Assembly: GCA_020722815.1 (NCBI GenBank)
Contig: DYKB01000014.1
Coordinates: 1-64,000 of the forward strand
DNA: 64,000 nt
Direction: 5' to 3'
From: Caldithrix sp.
Lineage (GTDB): Bacteria; Zhuqueibacterota; Zhuqueibacteria; Thermofontimicrobiales; Sulfurfontimicrobiaceae
Shown: positions 33,940-43,951 of the stretch, in pieces
Numbering within the stretch: the stretch's first letter is position 1
Layout of the letters: each line of letters begins with the position of its first letter
Notes under the pieces: generated by a model
Databases searched by the model: none
Seen by the model: only the letters and a program-made list of their open reading frames with translations
Told to the model about the DNA's origin: nothing
Translations under genes and position numbers: made by a program

Positions 33940-34839
33940 TTACTCATTTTTTGGATTTTTCCCCTCCAGATTATCCCGATAAATTCGAGTGGTTGGATAG
34001 GCAAAATCAATATCTTTATGTTGCTTAAACTGGCGTAAAATTTCTTCCCATAAAATTTCTTCGCTGTTCCGACGTGTTTTCGGTTCGCAGAGATAACGAA
34101 TTGTTAAAACGACTCCGGAATCGGCAACGGTCGTATAAACAATTGGTGTCAGGTTGTGATAATAGATCATAAATCGTCTGGCCGCTTTCTGGATACTTTT
34201 TTCAGCTTTCGCAGAAAGTCTTTCCACTTTTGTATTGGCAATTTGAACCAGAATTTGTTTTGCTTTTTCCCAATCACTTTCAAAAGTAATCATAACGGGA
34301 ATTTCGTTCCAGATATAGGTAAATCCTTTTGAATAATTGGCCAGTGAATTTTTAAAAATAATCCCGTTCGGAAAATGGATGATCCGGCCGGTCGATTGTT
34401 CGGCATTGACCCAATTTCCGATTTCCAGCACCGTAAACATGAATAAGCGCCGATCAATCACATCCCCTTTTTGGTGATTAATCTCAATTCGATCTCCCAC
34501 TTCAAATGGCCGTCGCCAGAGAATAAAAAACCAGGCGGCAATATTGACCAGCATGTCCTGTAAAGCAATCGCCAATCCTGCTGAAAAAATCCCCAAAAAA
34601 GTAATAACAGACTGAAATCCCTGAAACCAGATTCGGCCGATTAAAAACAATGTTATCAGAGAAAGCAGATAAGAAACCGCTTTTCGCCAATGGTACTGTC
34701 GTTTGATTTCTTTAATCTGGCGATGTACTAAAATAAAAATAATACTTCTTAGAACAATAAAAGTCAAGAGAATTATGAGCGTATTTAATAAATTTTCATG
34801 TTCACCGAGGAACTTTTCGAGGCTTTTTATCCAATCCAT
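33940..34839 (-). CDS. MscS-family mechanosensitive channel
   Basis: 299 aa. Three hydrophobic segments (~17-37, ~53-72, ~76-100); the last, ITFLGIFSAGLAIALQDMLVNIAAWFFIL, is the Gly/Ala-rich pore-lining TM3 of MscS. The beta domain follows with RRPFEVGDRIEINHQKGDVIDRRLFMFTVLEI and HFPNGIIFKNSLANYS (family 'PNG' loop). Such channels open under membrane tension and release solutes on osmotic downshock. The length is close to E. coli MscS (286 aa). The gene lies 23 bp downstream of the broken CarboxypepD_reg gene. Confidence 0.93.
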   Translation of the reverse strand: MDWIKSLEKFLGEHENLLNTLIILLTFIVLRSIIFILVHRQIKEIKRQYHWRKAVSYLLSLITLFLIGRIWFQGFQSVITFLGIFSAGLAIALQDMLVNIAAWFFILWRRPFEVGDRIEINHQKGDVIDRRLFMFTVLEIGNWVNAEQSTGRIIHFPNGIIFKNSLANYSKGFTYIWNEIPVMITFESDWEKAKQILVQIANTKVERLSAKAEKSIQKAARRFMIYYHNLTPIVYTTVADSGVVLTIRYLCEPKTRRNSEEILWEEILRQFKQHKDIDFAYPTTRIYRDNLEGKNPKNE

Positions 34840-34862
34840 CGCTAGAATTTCCTGAGAGCTAT

Positions 34863-35918
34863 TTAATGTAACTTCTGCATTTGATAGTCTTGCGGTAATA
34901 AATCCGCAATTCGTTCTTCAGACCACTTACCTGAAGCGAGTATCGAATACTGATTTAATATATTCCCCAGCGTGTCCATTATCGCTGGATCCTTAAGAAT
35001 TTCAAATGAAGCCGTTTCTGTTAGAAAATTTGATTTATGATGGAATTTTAAAATGCCGGTAATTTTGATATTTTCAGCTTTTTCAAAAATAGTAATTGTT
35101 TTTGTGGAATAGTGACGATTTAAACCTTCCTGGGTATAGTTCCATTGATCGCGCATACAATCACTTTTCAAACTAAATCCTTCGGCTTCCAGCCGATTGG
35201 CAGCCAGTGATCTGAGAAAATGTTTAAAAGAGCCTTCGAATGTGTTTTGACGCGCCATTTTCCATTTGTTTTGCGTTTCAGGGGAATTGGCACTTTTTTC
35301 TATAAATTGTGGATCGATAATATAACGAATCTTTCCCCCACCAGCCTGAAAATCTTCCAGAACAATATCCAGATCATAACCCAGCGCATTGTTTTCAATT
35401 TTGATAATACTATCTGAATAGGCCAGGAAAGTACCCTCCGAATTGGTTTCAAAATCAAGTACTTCCGGGTTCAATATTCGGGTTTTTTTCGCATTTTCTG
35501 TTGATCCGATAAACATCTTCATAAATTTTTTAAGGTTTTTTTCCCATTCAACTGGCTTCTTGGCTTCAACGACGACCATTCGGCCTTTTTAAACGCGTGG
35601 TTTGAGTTTAAATTCCTGTGTATGGCTTGATGCCGCATAAAAATCCAGTTCAGTTACGAGTAATTCATAAGAAATATGGCGAACCACAAGCTGGTAGATG
35701 CCCGGTGGTAAATTAGCCCGGAAATTAAAATTACCATAATTATCGGACATACCGCCCACGATTGTTTTTGCCAGAAAGACATTGGCGAATCCTACTGGCG
35801 CTTCTGTTTCTGCATCGATAATTTTACCGTTTATAACAAAGGTTGTTGATAATAAATTTTTCTGAGAGAAAAGGGTGAATATAAAAAGAAGCAGGATTAC
35901 AGATTGATAAAAAAACAT
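34863..35918 (-). pseudogene. CarboxypepD_reg-like exported protein interrupted by an in-frame TAA
   Basis: Two frames in the same phase make one gene. The first (35918-35589) has a signal peptide and a CarboxypepD_reg-like domain (FVINGKIIDAETEAPVGFANVFL, YGNFNFRANLPPGIYQLVV) and ends KLKPRV-TAA at 35589-35591. Three sense codons later the second (35579-34863, 238 aa) continues VVVEAKKPVEWEKNLKKF, IGSTENAKKTRILNPEVLDF, as intact homologues of ~350 aa do in Bacteroidota-like genomes. So a single stop codon breaks it. AAGG lies 4 bp before ATG 35579, so a restart is possible, but it would make a fragment with no signal peptide. Function of the family is unknown. Confidence 0.75.
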
Positions 35919-35977
35919 CGCATCGAACCCTCCTTATATTTTTTAATCGCTTAGTAATTATAAAATTACGGATTTAT

Positions 35978-36430
35978 TTATTGCGGCAATTTCCCTAAAA
36001 TTTTCCAGAGCCAGCGATGAATCCGATGGCCGAAACCAACTGGTTCGGCGAACATAAAAATGCAATGTCCGGAAATGAATTCAAATTCATGCATCTGGCA
36101 AAATGAATTAACTTCATTCGATTCAGAACCCTGTTGTAACCACACACGAAGAAGTTTTAATTCCAATGCTGATTTTAGGACTTCCAAAGTCTGTCCGGGG
36201 GGAACATTGATCACAATCCCGTCAACTTTTTCGGGTAACTTTTCCAGTGATGGATAGCATTGTACGCCTTCAACAATTTCGGTATGGTGATTAATTGGAA
36301 AAACCTGATAGCCATGTTCCTTCAGCATTCGAAAAATGATATTACCAAATTTATTTTTGTTTCGTGAAACACCGACGACGGCTAATTTTTTTTGTGCTAA
36401 AAAATTATCAATTGTCGCTTTTGATGTCAT
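35978..36430 (-). CDS. CoA-binding domain protein (YccU-like)
   Basis: 150 aa, close to the usual size of the family (~140). The Rossmann-like CoA_binding_2 fold is visible: KKLAVVGVSRNKNKFGNIIFRMLKEHGYQVFPIN (GxSxxxxxxG nucleotide loop), then VDGIVINVPPGQTLEVLKSAL and RVWLQQGSESNEV, ending GHCIFMFAEPVG. Such proteins bind CoA in the cytoplasm; their role is not settled. Stand-alone gene on the minus strand, between the TPR protein and the broken CarboxypepD_reg gene. Confidence 0.92.
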   Translation of the reverse strand: MTSKATIDNFLAQKKLAVVGVSRNKNKFGNIIFRMLKEHGYQVFPINHHTEIVEGVQCYPSLEKLPEKVDGIVINVPPGQTLEVLKSALELKLLRVWLQQGSESNEVNSFCQMHEFEFISGHCIFMFAEPVGFGHRIHRWLWKILGKLPQ

Positions 36431-36537
36431 TTGTACTCCGTTTTCTTGAAAGTAATAAAGTTAACTGTTGAATAATCGAGATGATAAATCACGCCATTAA
36501 GTTACCTGTTATCATGATAAAAAAAGGGTTATAAATT

Positions 36538-37542
36538 TTATTTTTGCTGGTTGGGCGCATTTTTTTTAATTCTTTCAAGTGCCTTTTTTGCAGGTTTATA
36601 GTCTGAATCACTTTCCAAGGCAAGCTGATAGGTTTCTTTCGCCTGATCTTTCTGCCCCTGTTCTTCATAGATGATTCCCAATTGATGGTAAGCCCAGGCT
36701 TTCGAGTACTGTCCCTGTTCCGGATTTTTTGCATAAAGTGATAAATATTTATTGAGACAGGTGATACCAAGTTCCAATTGCTGCCCGGTAGAAGCGGATA
36801 GCAGCCCTATTTGTGCATAACTATTCATATAATCAGGTTTAATCGCAATTAATTTTTCCAGTGTTTCAAATGCTTTGGGAATTTCGTTTTTTCGATGATA
36901 GGTTAAAGCCAGCATTCCGTAGAGTTGTTCATACTGATTATTTTTTTGAAGTCCCTCCAAATATACTTTTTCAGCTTCTGCATAATTTTTTTTCATTAAA
37001 TAAATTTGGCCAAGTGCGAGTATTCCTTCGACTTCATTGCGTTTTTTAATTTCATCAGCTTGCGCAAGTGCTTTCTCCTCACTGCCGCCCATGACGCCAG
37101 GTGCCATTGCATAGAATTGTAACAAATTTTTCCGCGCTTCGATATTTTCGGGATCCAATTCTACAGCTTTTTCCATTTCCGCTTTTACCCGCCCTGCCAG
37201 GATGGCTTTTTTAAAGATATTCGCTTTCATGGCCTGTACACCATAAGCCCGCCCCAGCCAGAAATGATATTTGCTATTTTGTTGCTGCAATTCACTGGCG
37301 TGCTGAAAATATTCGACTGCCTGATCGTACGCTTTCTCAATCATGGCAATTCGTCCCAGATAATAGGCTGTTTGATGATCAGCTTTATCTTCATTGTATA
37401 GTTTTAATAATTGGCTTTTTGAAGCCTGATAATTTTCATCTTTTAGAAAGTAATTTTGTGAAGATGCATTTTGACCATAACCAATTAAATTATTTAAGAA
37501 GATATATAAAAATATCAAAAAAATGAATTTTTGATTGGACAT
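36538..37542 (-). CDS. TPR-repeat protein, exported
   Basis: 334 aa. A signal peptide (FIFLIFLYIFLNNLIGYGQ) is followed by about seven tetratricopeptide repeats from residue ~35, e.g. HQTAYYLGRIAMIEKAYDQAVEYFQHA, VEGILALGQIYLMKKNYAEAEKVYLEG, YSKAWAYHQLGIIYEEQGQKDQAKETYQLA. TPRs make a superhelix for protein contacts; the protein should be periplasmic. It ends in a Lys-rich tail. There is no enzymatic domain. Nothing in the context names a partner. It lies 96 bp downstream of selB on the same strand but is probably a separate unit. Confidence 0.88.
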   Translation of the reverse strand: MSNQKFIFLIFLYIFLNNLIGYGQNASSQNYFLKDENYQASKSQLLKLYNEDKADHQTAYYLGRIAMIEKAYDQAVEYFQHASELQQQNSKYHFWLGRAYGVQAMKANIFKKAILAGRVKAEMEKAVELDPENIEARKNLLQFYAMAPGVMGGSEEKALAQADEIKKRNEVEGILALGQIYLMKKNYAEAEKVYLEGLQKNNQYEQLYGMLALTYHRKNEIPKAFETLEKLIAIKPDYMNSYAQIGLLSASTGQQLELGITCLNKYLSLYAKNPEQGQYSKAWAYHQLGIIYEEQGQKDQAKETYQLALESDSDYKPAKKALERIKKNAPNQQK

Positions 37543-37637
37543 AGTTCATGCCTATATAAAATAATTTTATACTTTTTATTAATTAATTTTTTTTTTGATA
37601 AGTAAACCAGTGTCAATAATGGATTCATAACGCAATA

Positions 37638-39548
37638 TTATTGGGTTTCGATTTGTAAAATTCGAATATCTCCCTGTCGGGTCGTGATACCCTGTTGGTC
37701 GAAGTAATTTAACAATGGTACGACATATTTTCGACTTGCCGCTAAATAATCCCTGAATTCACCGACTGTTAATTCGTTTTTTGTCTGAAAATGTTTCAAT
37801 AAAATATGACGTGCTTCCTGTACCCAATTTCTATGCAGTAAATAGCCATCGTCAATATAAATCAAAATTTTATGCTCCAGCAGATAAGCGATAATTTTTT
37901 CGACATCCGGATTTTGGCGTTTGAATTGCGTAATAATTTCATTGGTATGGGGTGGGGCATATTTTTGTTCCTGAAAGTAATTTTCTAGTTGGTTTTTCAG
38001 CTTCTCCTGTTCTGGTGAGAGCGAAATTGAATAATTTGCCAACCGGACTTTAGCCCCTGAAAATTCAATTTTACCAGTGTCAACTAATTTTTGTAAGATT
38101 TGTTGGGTAAAAAAGAGTTCGCTGCTTAAGTTCAGGAGTGAATGGATTTCTGACGCGCTTAATCCCTGTTTGAGGGGGTGTTCCTGATGAAATAGTTCCA
38201 ATCTTTTGAGAATCTGCTCCTGATAATTCGCCACATGGGTGAAATGTATCAGATAAATTTTATTTTTATTGGAATAGCGCTGAATTTTGGCTGAGTCGAT
38301 AAGTCGATTCAGGAATGGCCATAATTCATTTTCCGGCAGGCCGGTGATTTTCAGGATTTCCTCTAACGGCTTCAAAATGATTTTGCCCTTCAGGATTGCC
38401 TGTTCAATAATATCCAGCAGATCGCCCCGCTCCAAAATTTGCAATTTTTTGAGTAATTCGGGATCAAATCGCCGATAGCGCGGTGGATTGACCTGCAAAA
38501 TGATTCCACCACCAAGCGTAAACATGGGGGAGTAATTCCGAAGAACAAAGCGATCTCCCGTTTCGGCCACAACAGGTGCTTCGCAGGCGAGCTGGGCAAA
38601 GGCTTCGGTACCCGGTTTGAGTTCATCGGTTTCTAACAGCCGCAATCGGGCGGTCACTTCACTGGTACCAATGTGAAGATGGACCCGCGTATTGTGTTTA
38701 ATCGATTTATCAGTGGATTTGAGCAGGTAAATTTTCGTATCATAGAACATGGTTGGCTGATAGATACCAGGTGCAGCGAGTACATCGCCGCGTTGAACTT
38801 CTTCCTTTTCAATCCCGGCAAGATTAATCGCGGCACGGTCCCCTGTCACGACTTTGGACACTGATTTGCCATGTATCTGTAGGCCGCGAACGCGCAGGGG
38901 GGTTCGTTTCGGTAATAATTCGATTGTTTGATCCACCTGGAGATTTCCGGAAAGGACCGTCCCTGCTACAACCGTTCCAAAGCCTTTCATGGTAAAAACA
39001 CGGTCGATTGGGAGACGAAAAACACCTTTATCGTTACGTGGGGGGATTTGCTGAGCGAGTTCAAAAATTTTTTCTGTCAATTGTGATATGCCGGTATTGT
39101 GAATGCTGGAAACGCGGATAATGGGTGCCTGTGCCAGAAAGGTCGCTTTCACTAGTTCGCGGATTTCTTCTTCGACCAATTCTAACCACTCTTCGTCAAC
39201 GAGATCGATTTTATTCAGGACAATTATCCCCTGTTTAATCTGAAGGAGATTCAGAATTTCCAGATGCTCAATGGTTTGCGGCATGATGCCATCATCGGCA
39301 GCGATGACGAAGAGAACCAGATCAATGGTACTGACACCAGCGACCATGTTACGAATGAACCGTTCGTGTCCTGGCACATCGATGATCGTAATATTTTCGC
39401 CCAAAAAAGCAAATCCCAGATCGATGGTCATTCCCCGGGCAATTTCTTCTTCCAGCCGGTCTGTTTCCATATTCGTCAGAGCGTGAACGAGGGTGGTTTT
39501 TCCATGGTCAATATGTCCTGCAGTTCCGATGACAATGTGTCGTTTCAT
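37638..39548 (-). CDS. selB: Selenocysteine-specific elongation factor SelB
   Basis: 636 aa. A GTPase that brings Sec-tRNA(Sec) to the ribosome at UGA codons by binding the SECIS hairpin. G-motifs: G1 [12 protein letters not shown] (residues ~8-19), G3 DVPGHE, G4 NKID. EF-Tu-like domains 2 and 3 follow, and the C-terminal ~250 residues carry the winged-helix repeats that bind SECIS RNA (e.g. [37 protein letters not shown]). Length is normal. AGGAG sits 5 bp before the ATG. It follows selA by 12 bp in one operon. No selC, selD or clear selenoprotein gene is in the window. Confidence 0.96.
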   Translation of the reverse strand: MKRHIVIGTAGHIDHGKTTLVHALTNMETDRLEEEIARGMTIDLGFAFLGENITIIDVPGHERFIRNMVAGVSTIDLVLFVIAADDGIMPQTIEHLEILNLLQIKQGIIVLNKIDLVDEEWLELVEEEIRELVKATFLAQAPIIRVSSIHNTGISQLTEKIFELAQQIPPRNDKGVFRLPIDRVFTMKGFGTVVAGTVLSGNLQVDQTIELLPKRTPLRVRGLQIHGKSVSKVVTGDRAAINLAGIEKEEVQRGDVLAAPGIYQPTMFYDTKIYLLKSTDKSIKHNTRVHLHIGTSEVTARLRLLETDELKPGTEAFAQLACEAPVVAETGDRFVLRNYSPMFTLGGGIILQVNPPRYRRFDPELLKKLQILERGDLLDIIEQAILKGKIILKPLEEILKITGLPENELWPFLNRLIDSAKIQRYSNKNKIYLIHFTHVANYQEQILKRLELFHQEHPLKQGLSASEIHSLLNLSSELFFTQQILQKLVDTGKIEFSGAKVRLANYSISLSPEQEKLKNQLENYFQEQKYAPPHTNEIITQFKRQNPDVEKIIAYLLEHKILIYIDDGYLLHRNWVQEARHILLKHFQTKNELTVGEFRDYLAASRKYVVPLLNYFDQQGITTRQGDIRILQIETQ

Positions 39549-39560
39549 GGCACTCCTCTT

Positions 39561-40946
39561 TTATCCGGTAATTTTTTTCAGCGCGTCAATGATGAATTTT
39601 CCCTCATCTTCCCGAACGGTCCGCATATCGAGACAAACCCGGTCATTCTGAATGCGGGAAACGATAGGCGGGTGATTTTCCCGCAGTTTAAGAGCAAGTT
39701 GTTCGGCTGAAAAGGGTTCATATTTGACAGCAATCATTTTCGTCGGGAGACTTTCCGTTGCCAATGATCCCCCGCCAACTTCAGAAAGGCCATCCTGAAG
39801 CTCGATATCGATAGGGGACTGTTTTAATTCCTGGATAATCTCTTTTGCTTGTTGTTCAAGCGATTCCAGTGGGCGGGTTAATAAATGCATGACAGCGTGC
39901 TTTTGAAGTAATGTTTTTTCGTCCAAAAACAGGCGAAGGGTGGCTTCCAGTGCTGTATAAGTGAGTTTGCCCGCCCGAAGCGCTCGTGTAAGCTGATTTT
40001 TCTTTATTTTCTGTATAATTTCTTTTTTGCCGACAATAATCCCAGCCTGAGGTCCACCAATCAATTTATCACCCGAGAAACAGACAATATCAGCGCCGGT
40101 TTCAATACTTTCGCGAATAACCGGTTCTTTTGGCAAGCCATATCGACTTAAATCGATGAGCGCGCCACTCCCCACATCATGAAGGACGGGGATACCAAAT
40201 TTATGCCCGGATTCTACCAACTCTTTTAAGGAAGCTTCGGCCGTAAAACCGGTAATTTTGTAATTACTCGTATGTACTTTTACTAAAAGAGCGGTCTCGG
40301 CATTGATCTTCTCAGTATAATCAGCAATCATCGTTTGATTGGTCGTGCCGACTTCAACCATTTTGGTCCCGCTGTGTCGCATGATTTCCGGCAGACGGAA
40401 TGAATCACCGATGGTAATCAATTCACCCCGTGAAATGATGCTTTCCTTACCGGAACTTATGGTGTTTAAAATAAGAAAGGTTGCGGCGGCATTGTTATTG
40501 ACGACTAATGCGCTTTCGGCACCTGTTAAATAACAAATTAGGGCTTCCACCTGCTGGTAGCGATTACCCCGTTTTCCGGAAGCCAGATCCAACTCAAGGT
40601 TACAATAATTATCTGCAACCTCCTGTAAAGCCTGTCGGGCAGCTAGACTTAACGGGGCACGTCCCATATTGGTATGCAAAATTATTCCTGCCGCATTGAT
40701 CGAACGCCGCAGATTTGGTTTATAAAAATTTTGCACCTTGTTTTTAATTTCCTGAAGAAATGAATCAAATTGAAATTCAAAAGTCGGGTCATTCAGCAGT
40801 TGCTTGCGGCAGGTTTCCAATTCCTGGCGAATCATATCAATAATAATACCTCGCGGAAATTGCTTTTCTAATTCCACCAGAAAATTATTGTTCAGGAGAC
40901 GATCAACCTGAGGTAATTGTGCCAATCGTTTCTGTTTGGAATCCAT
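39561..40946 (-). CDS. selA: L-seryl-tRNA(Sec) selenium transferase SelA
   Basis: 461 aa from the ATG at 40946, which has AGGAG just upstream; a TTG 33 bp earlier is in frame but lacks such a site. SelA is a PLP enzyme that turns Ser-tRNA(Sec) into Sec-tRNA(Sec) using selenophosphate. Marks: the N-terminal LPQVDRLLNN, SINAAGIILHTNMGRAPL, the PLP-binding segment CFSGDKLIGGPQAG (the Lys forms the Schiff base) and the C-terminal EVGGGSLATESLPT. Length is as in the family. Operon selA-selB, minus strand. Confidence 0.96.
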   Translation of the reverse strand: MDSKQKRLAQLPQVDRLLNNNFLVELEKQFPRGIIIDMIRQELETCRKQLLNDPTFEFQFDSFLQEIKNKVQNFYKPNLRRSINAAGIILHTNMGRAPLSLAARQALQEVADNYCNLELDLASGKRGNRYQQVEALICYLTGAESALVVNNNAAATFLILNTISSGKESIISRGELITIGDSFRLPEIMRHSGTKMVEVGTTNQTMIADYTEKINAETALLVKVHTSNYKITGFTAEASLKELVESGHKFGIPVLHDVGSGALIDLSRYGLPKEPVIRESIETGADIVCFSGDKLIGGPQAGIIVGKKEIIQKIKKNQLTRALRAGKLTYTALEATLRLFLDEKTLLQKHAVMHLLTRPLESLEQQAKEIIQELKQSPIDIELQDGLSEVGGGSLATESLPTKMIAVKYEPFSAEQLALKLRENHPPIVSRIQNDRVCLDMRTVREDEGKFIIDALKKITG

Positions 40947-41157
40947 GGTTCTCCTCTTTCTTGCTTCAATTGTTGTCAAAAGAAAAATGATTTGTTAATA
41001 CAATTTTATCCGCAATTTAAACATCTGCTGAAAAAATTTATCGAACTGATAATCATCCAGCAGATATTTTAGAAACCTGCTAAAATTAAACTATTTACCT
41101 TTCGCTCGGGATTGAATTTGATATAAATATACAACAAATGAAGCGAAAAAAAAAGAG

Positions 41158-42345
41158 TTATTTTATGGATAATGAAACCCGCACTTGCTGATTCTGGGGC
41201 TCAAACTCAAATTTTTTGACTTTGGGATGTGAAATTTTTGAGAATAATAATTTATAAACCGGTAACATATTTTTATTAAAATAACCAGCTTCGGCCATGA
41301 AATTATAAAGCAACGGATTTCGAATCAATTTCATGCCAGCCTTAATTTTAGAAACCGTCTGTTCTTCGAAGAGGTTTCCCGGAACATAGATATCAATATG
41401 CCGCGAATAAATTTCAATGGTGATTTTGGAATCAGTCAATAGATAATCCCGATGAACCACCGCATTGACCAGTAATTCTGTTAATATATCCTCCGGAAAA
41501 GCGGAATCTTCATCTTCCTGATTATTGGCAATTAATCCTAAAATTTCTTCAATCACTCCTGTCCGGGACACATCACCGGTTTCTGGATTCCGGACGGCGA
41601 TTAATGGTGAACTGGCGGCCATAATCAGGGAATCCTGAGATTTTTCTTCTCCGCTAAAAACCAGGACATCAATTTTGCTATGTGCCAGGAATTCTTCCGG
41701 TCGATGACCAAAAAGCAATAAGCCAGCCGTTGTCGGATGAACCTTTTTGCCATCTCTTGAAATTATTTCCAATAATTCCAATAAATCGATTTTTTCTTTC
41801 TCGGGCAAATTGTTATAGTCAATAAAACGCGAGCGCATTAAAAAGCTGTGAATTCGTTCGGGATCCAAATCTGCCAGTGTGGCATTCCCAACAGGTGTCA
41901 ATTCATTTCGGACACTCCCTGCTTTTTTGCGCATTTGTTGGATTTGATTGGGTGGTATTTTCCGACAGGCTTTTTTTGAGCGAATTACATAATTCTGCTC
42001 GCCTTTCCAGATGTAGTAATATGGTTTTTCTTCACATTCCTGAATATCAACCACTCCCACGGTTTTTCCAGTTAATTTAACATTATAGTATTCCGGAGAA
42101 ATTGCCGGATAAACCATATTAGCTGTAATATCGGCGATTCGATGTTCAATTTCAAAAAAGTTCAGACCATGAACTTCTTTTTTTTCGTCGACACCAAAAA
42201 GTAATATGCCACCTTTTGCATTGGCAAATGAGACAATATGCCGGGCAATAGTTTCATCATCCAGGCTTTCTTCACAAAATTCTAACTGTTCACTGGTTCC
42301 TTCAATTATCAAGTCGATTATCTCGTCACTACTTTTTTTAGCCAT
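41158..42345 (-). CDS. AlbA_2 (Schlafen-like) ATP-binding domain protein, putative transcription regulator
   Basis: 395 aa. The N-terminal ~130 residues are an AlbA_2 domain (EQLEFCEESLDDETIARHIVSFANAKGGILLFGVDE, YYIWKGEQNYVIRSKKACRKI). Residues ~170-360 are an HATPase_c_4-like region with TAGLLLFGHRPEEFL, PEDILTELLVNAVVHRDYL and a final IEIYSRHIDIYVPGNL. These proteins are usually called ATP-dependent DNA-binding or transcription regulators, though proof is sparse. It stands alone upstream of the selAB operon on the same strand. No phage or defence neighbour is present. Confidence 0.88.
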   Translation of the reverse strand: MAKKSSDEIIDLIIEGTSEQLEFCEESLDDETIARHIVSFANAKGGILLFGVDEKKEVHGLNFFEIEHRIADITANMVYPAISPEYYNVKLTGKTVGVVDIQECEEKPYYYIWKGEQNYVIRSKKACRKIPPNQIQQMRKKAGSVRNELTPVGNATLADLDPERIHSFLMRSRFIDYNNLPEKEKIDLLELLEIISRDGKKVHPTTAGLLLFGHRPEEFLAHSKIDVLVFSGEEKSQDSLIMAASSPLIAVRNPETGDVSRTGVIEEILGLIANNQEDEDSAFPEDILTELLVNAVVHRDYLLTDSKITIEIYSRHIDIYVPGNLFEEQTVSKIKAGMKLIRNPLLYNFMAEAGYFNKNMLPVYKLLFSKISHPKVKKFEFEPQNQQVRVSLSIK

Positions 42346-42783
42346 TTAACTCCCCTTTCATTGATGCAATGGCGAATGATGAAATCGTAAAATTAGCTTT
42401 TTCGATCGTTCCAGTTTGAAACATGTGTATTAAGCATATAAAAATAAATTGGTTATTCAACCGCTTGGCGTCGGTTGCATCTTTTATTTTGGACTCTTTT
42501 AAAGCCTCATCAGGAAATAAAAAATTAAAAAGCAAATAATTTGCCACGCGCAACGCGAATTCTCCTGAATAAAAAGTTTATAACATTTTAATTAACAGCG
42601 TATTAAGCATAATTGACTTTGATTTATAATGAAATTTAAACAATTCTGCCGAATATTTTCTATGGCATAATTTAAATTTTCAATTAAATTTATAAAGTGA
42701 TTCTTGATTTTATAAAATTTTATTCATATTTTACAGGCCATAAATCAAATAGAACCTCTTTAATGAAAATTGATTCGGCGTAA
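42346..42783. other. Intergenic, no gene I can support
   Basis: A minus-strand frame of 71 codons overlaps the start of the AlbA_2 gene but has no ribosome-binding site or recognisable family. The rest is very A+T-rich and should hold promoters for the two divergent genes. Confidence 0.4.
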
Positions 42784-43788
42784 ATGAGACGATTGATTAA
42801 ATATTTGTTGCTGATTTTATTTTTCGTGATTCCGAATTTTGCTTATTCACTTCAACTTGGAATTTCAAAAAGAACGCTCGGTTATTATTGGGGTGCTCAA
42901 ACAACCCTGGGACCTTATCGAAGTTATGGCTCTTTTTATATTAACTTCCTGAGAAATGCGCCAATTGAAGTGATGAATCCAAAACAGGAGTATCAAATTT
43001 TTACCCGGCTTCTGGAAAAAATTTATACGCCTCATTATTTTCTGTTTCAGGGAACGATTTATCCGACTGCGACTATCAGTTCGTTTGCTGAAACGGATAA
43101 TCCAAAATTTTTTAATCGCTTTAATACCTATTTCGATTTAAATTTACTGCGTGCAGTTGGCGGCGGCTATGAAGAACCCTATGCGATCTCAATTTTTCTG
43201 GGGAATTTAATCTTTTTTTCCCGCGATAGAATTATCAATACATTGAATCGAAGTGAGCGAAAACAAACCGGTTCGGCATTGGGGGGATTTCTGATTTCCG
43301 GGGGGCATTGGCATATTCAGGATAATATCCGTATCGATGACTGGTGGTACGAAATTTTGCTCATGCTGGGAGGCTCTTTAAATGAAACTTCGGTTCGGCG
43401 GATTGAATGGAATTTTCGCACCGGCCTCAAGTTTCATCAAAATCCTATTCCGGCGGATGTCGCTTCAGTGACAATTCAGCGTGATCATTCGGAGTGGAAA
43501 TATCGCGGCTGGTCGCTGCTGCGGAATAGTGGTTTTAAATATATCTGCCATTTTCCAATTGGTAAAGATGCCCGACACCTGCCTTTTGCCAGTCGTCACT
43601 ATTTCATCCTGAGTAAAAAATATCCATGGCCAAAACCAATTTTCGGCATCAATTTTTTATTAAAATTTGGTCTGGGCGTGGATTGGGAATATATTAAAGC
43701 ATTTGATCGCAAACAGCGAACATTCTTTTCAAAAGAAACCAGCAGCCTTTCCTGGGTGATTCAACCAAATATTGATGTGGATTTTTAA
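42784..43788 (+). CDS. Exported beta-rich protein of unknown function
   Basis: 334 aa. Signal peptide at the N-terminus (KYLLLILFFVIPNFAYS, cut near residue 23). The rest is rich in aromatic residues and short beta strands (GYYWGAQTTLGPYRSYGSFYINF; HYFILSKKYPWPKPIFGINFLLKFGLGVDW) and ends in D-V-D-F; the terminal Phe and strand pattern suggest an outer-membrane barrel or periplasmic beta protein. No family recognised. It lies alone, with its own promoter region upstream and repeat elements downstream. Confidence 0.65.
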   Translation: MRRLIKYLLLILFFVIPNFAYSLQLGISKRTLGYYWGAQTTLGPYRSYGSFYINFLRNAPIEVMNPKQEYQIFTRLLEKIYTPHYFLFQGTIYPTATISSFAETDNPKFFNRFNTYFDLNLLRAVGGGYEEPYAISIFLGNLIFFSRDRIINTLNRSERKQTGSALGGFLISGGHWHIQDNIRIDDWWYEILLMLGGSLNETSVRRIEWNFRTGLKFHQNPIPADVASVTIQRDHSEWKYRGWSLLRNSGFKYICHFPIGKDARHLPFASRHYFILSKKYPWPKPIFGINFLLKFGLGVDWEYIKAFDRKQRTFFSKETSSLSWVIQPNIDVDF

Positions 43789-43834
43789 GTCCATAATGAC
43801 TTTTGTTAATAGACGGTTTAAATAAACGATTTTT

Positions 43835-43934
43835 GTGTGAAACGTGAAAGGTAATACGTGATGCGTAATATCAGTTGCATTTTTGATAATTCCAACGCTG
43901 GTTGAAAATTACGTTTTATGTAGCATGCATTATA
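43835..43934. repeat. Short intergenic repeat pair (CGTGATGCGTAATA type)
   Basis: The left half GAAACGTGAAAGGTAATACG, TGATGCGTAATATC (43835-43872) and the right half AATTACGTTTTATGTAGCATG (from 43908) form a poor inverted repeat of the family seen at 46976-47079 and 47681-47745. Confidence 0.5.
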
Positions 43935-43951
43935 TAAAAAATGGAGGCTTA

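Noticed and set aside
35589..35591. Selenocysteine read-through of the broken CarboxypepD_reg gene
   Set aside because: The codon is TAA, and SelB reads TGA only; no hairpin of SECIS type follows.
42338..42553. 71-codon minus-strand frame overlapping the AlbA_2 start
   Set aside because: No ribosome-binding site or family; the overlap covers the AlbA_2 gene's own ribosome-binding site. Most likely chance.
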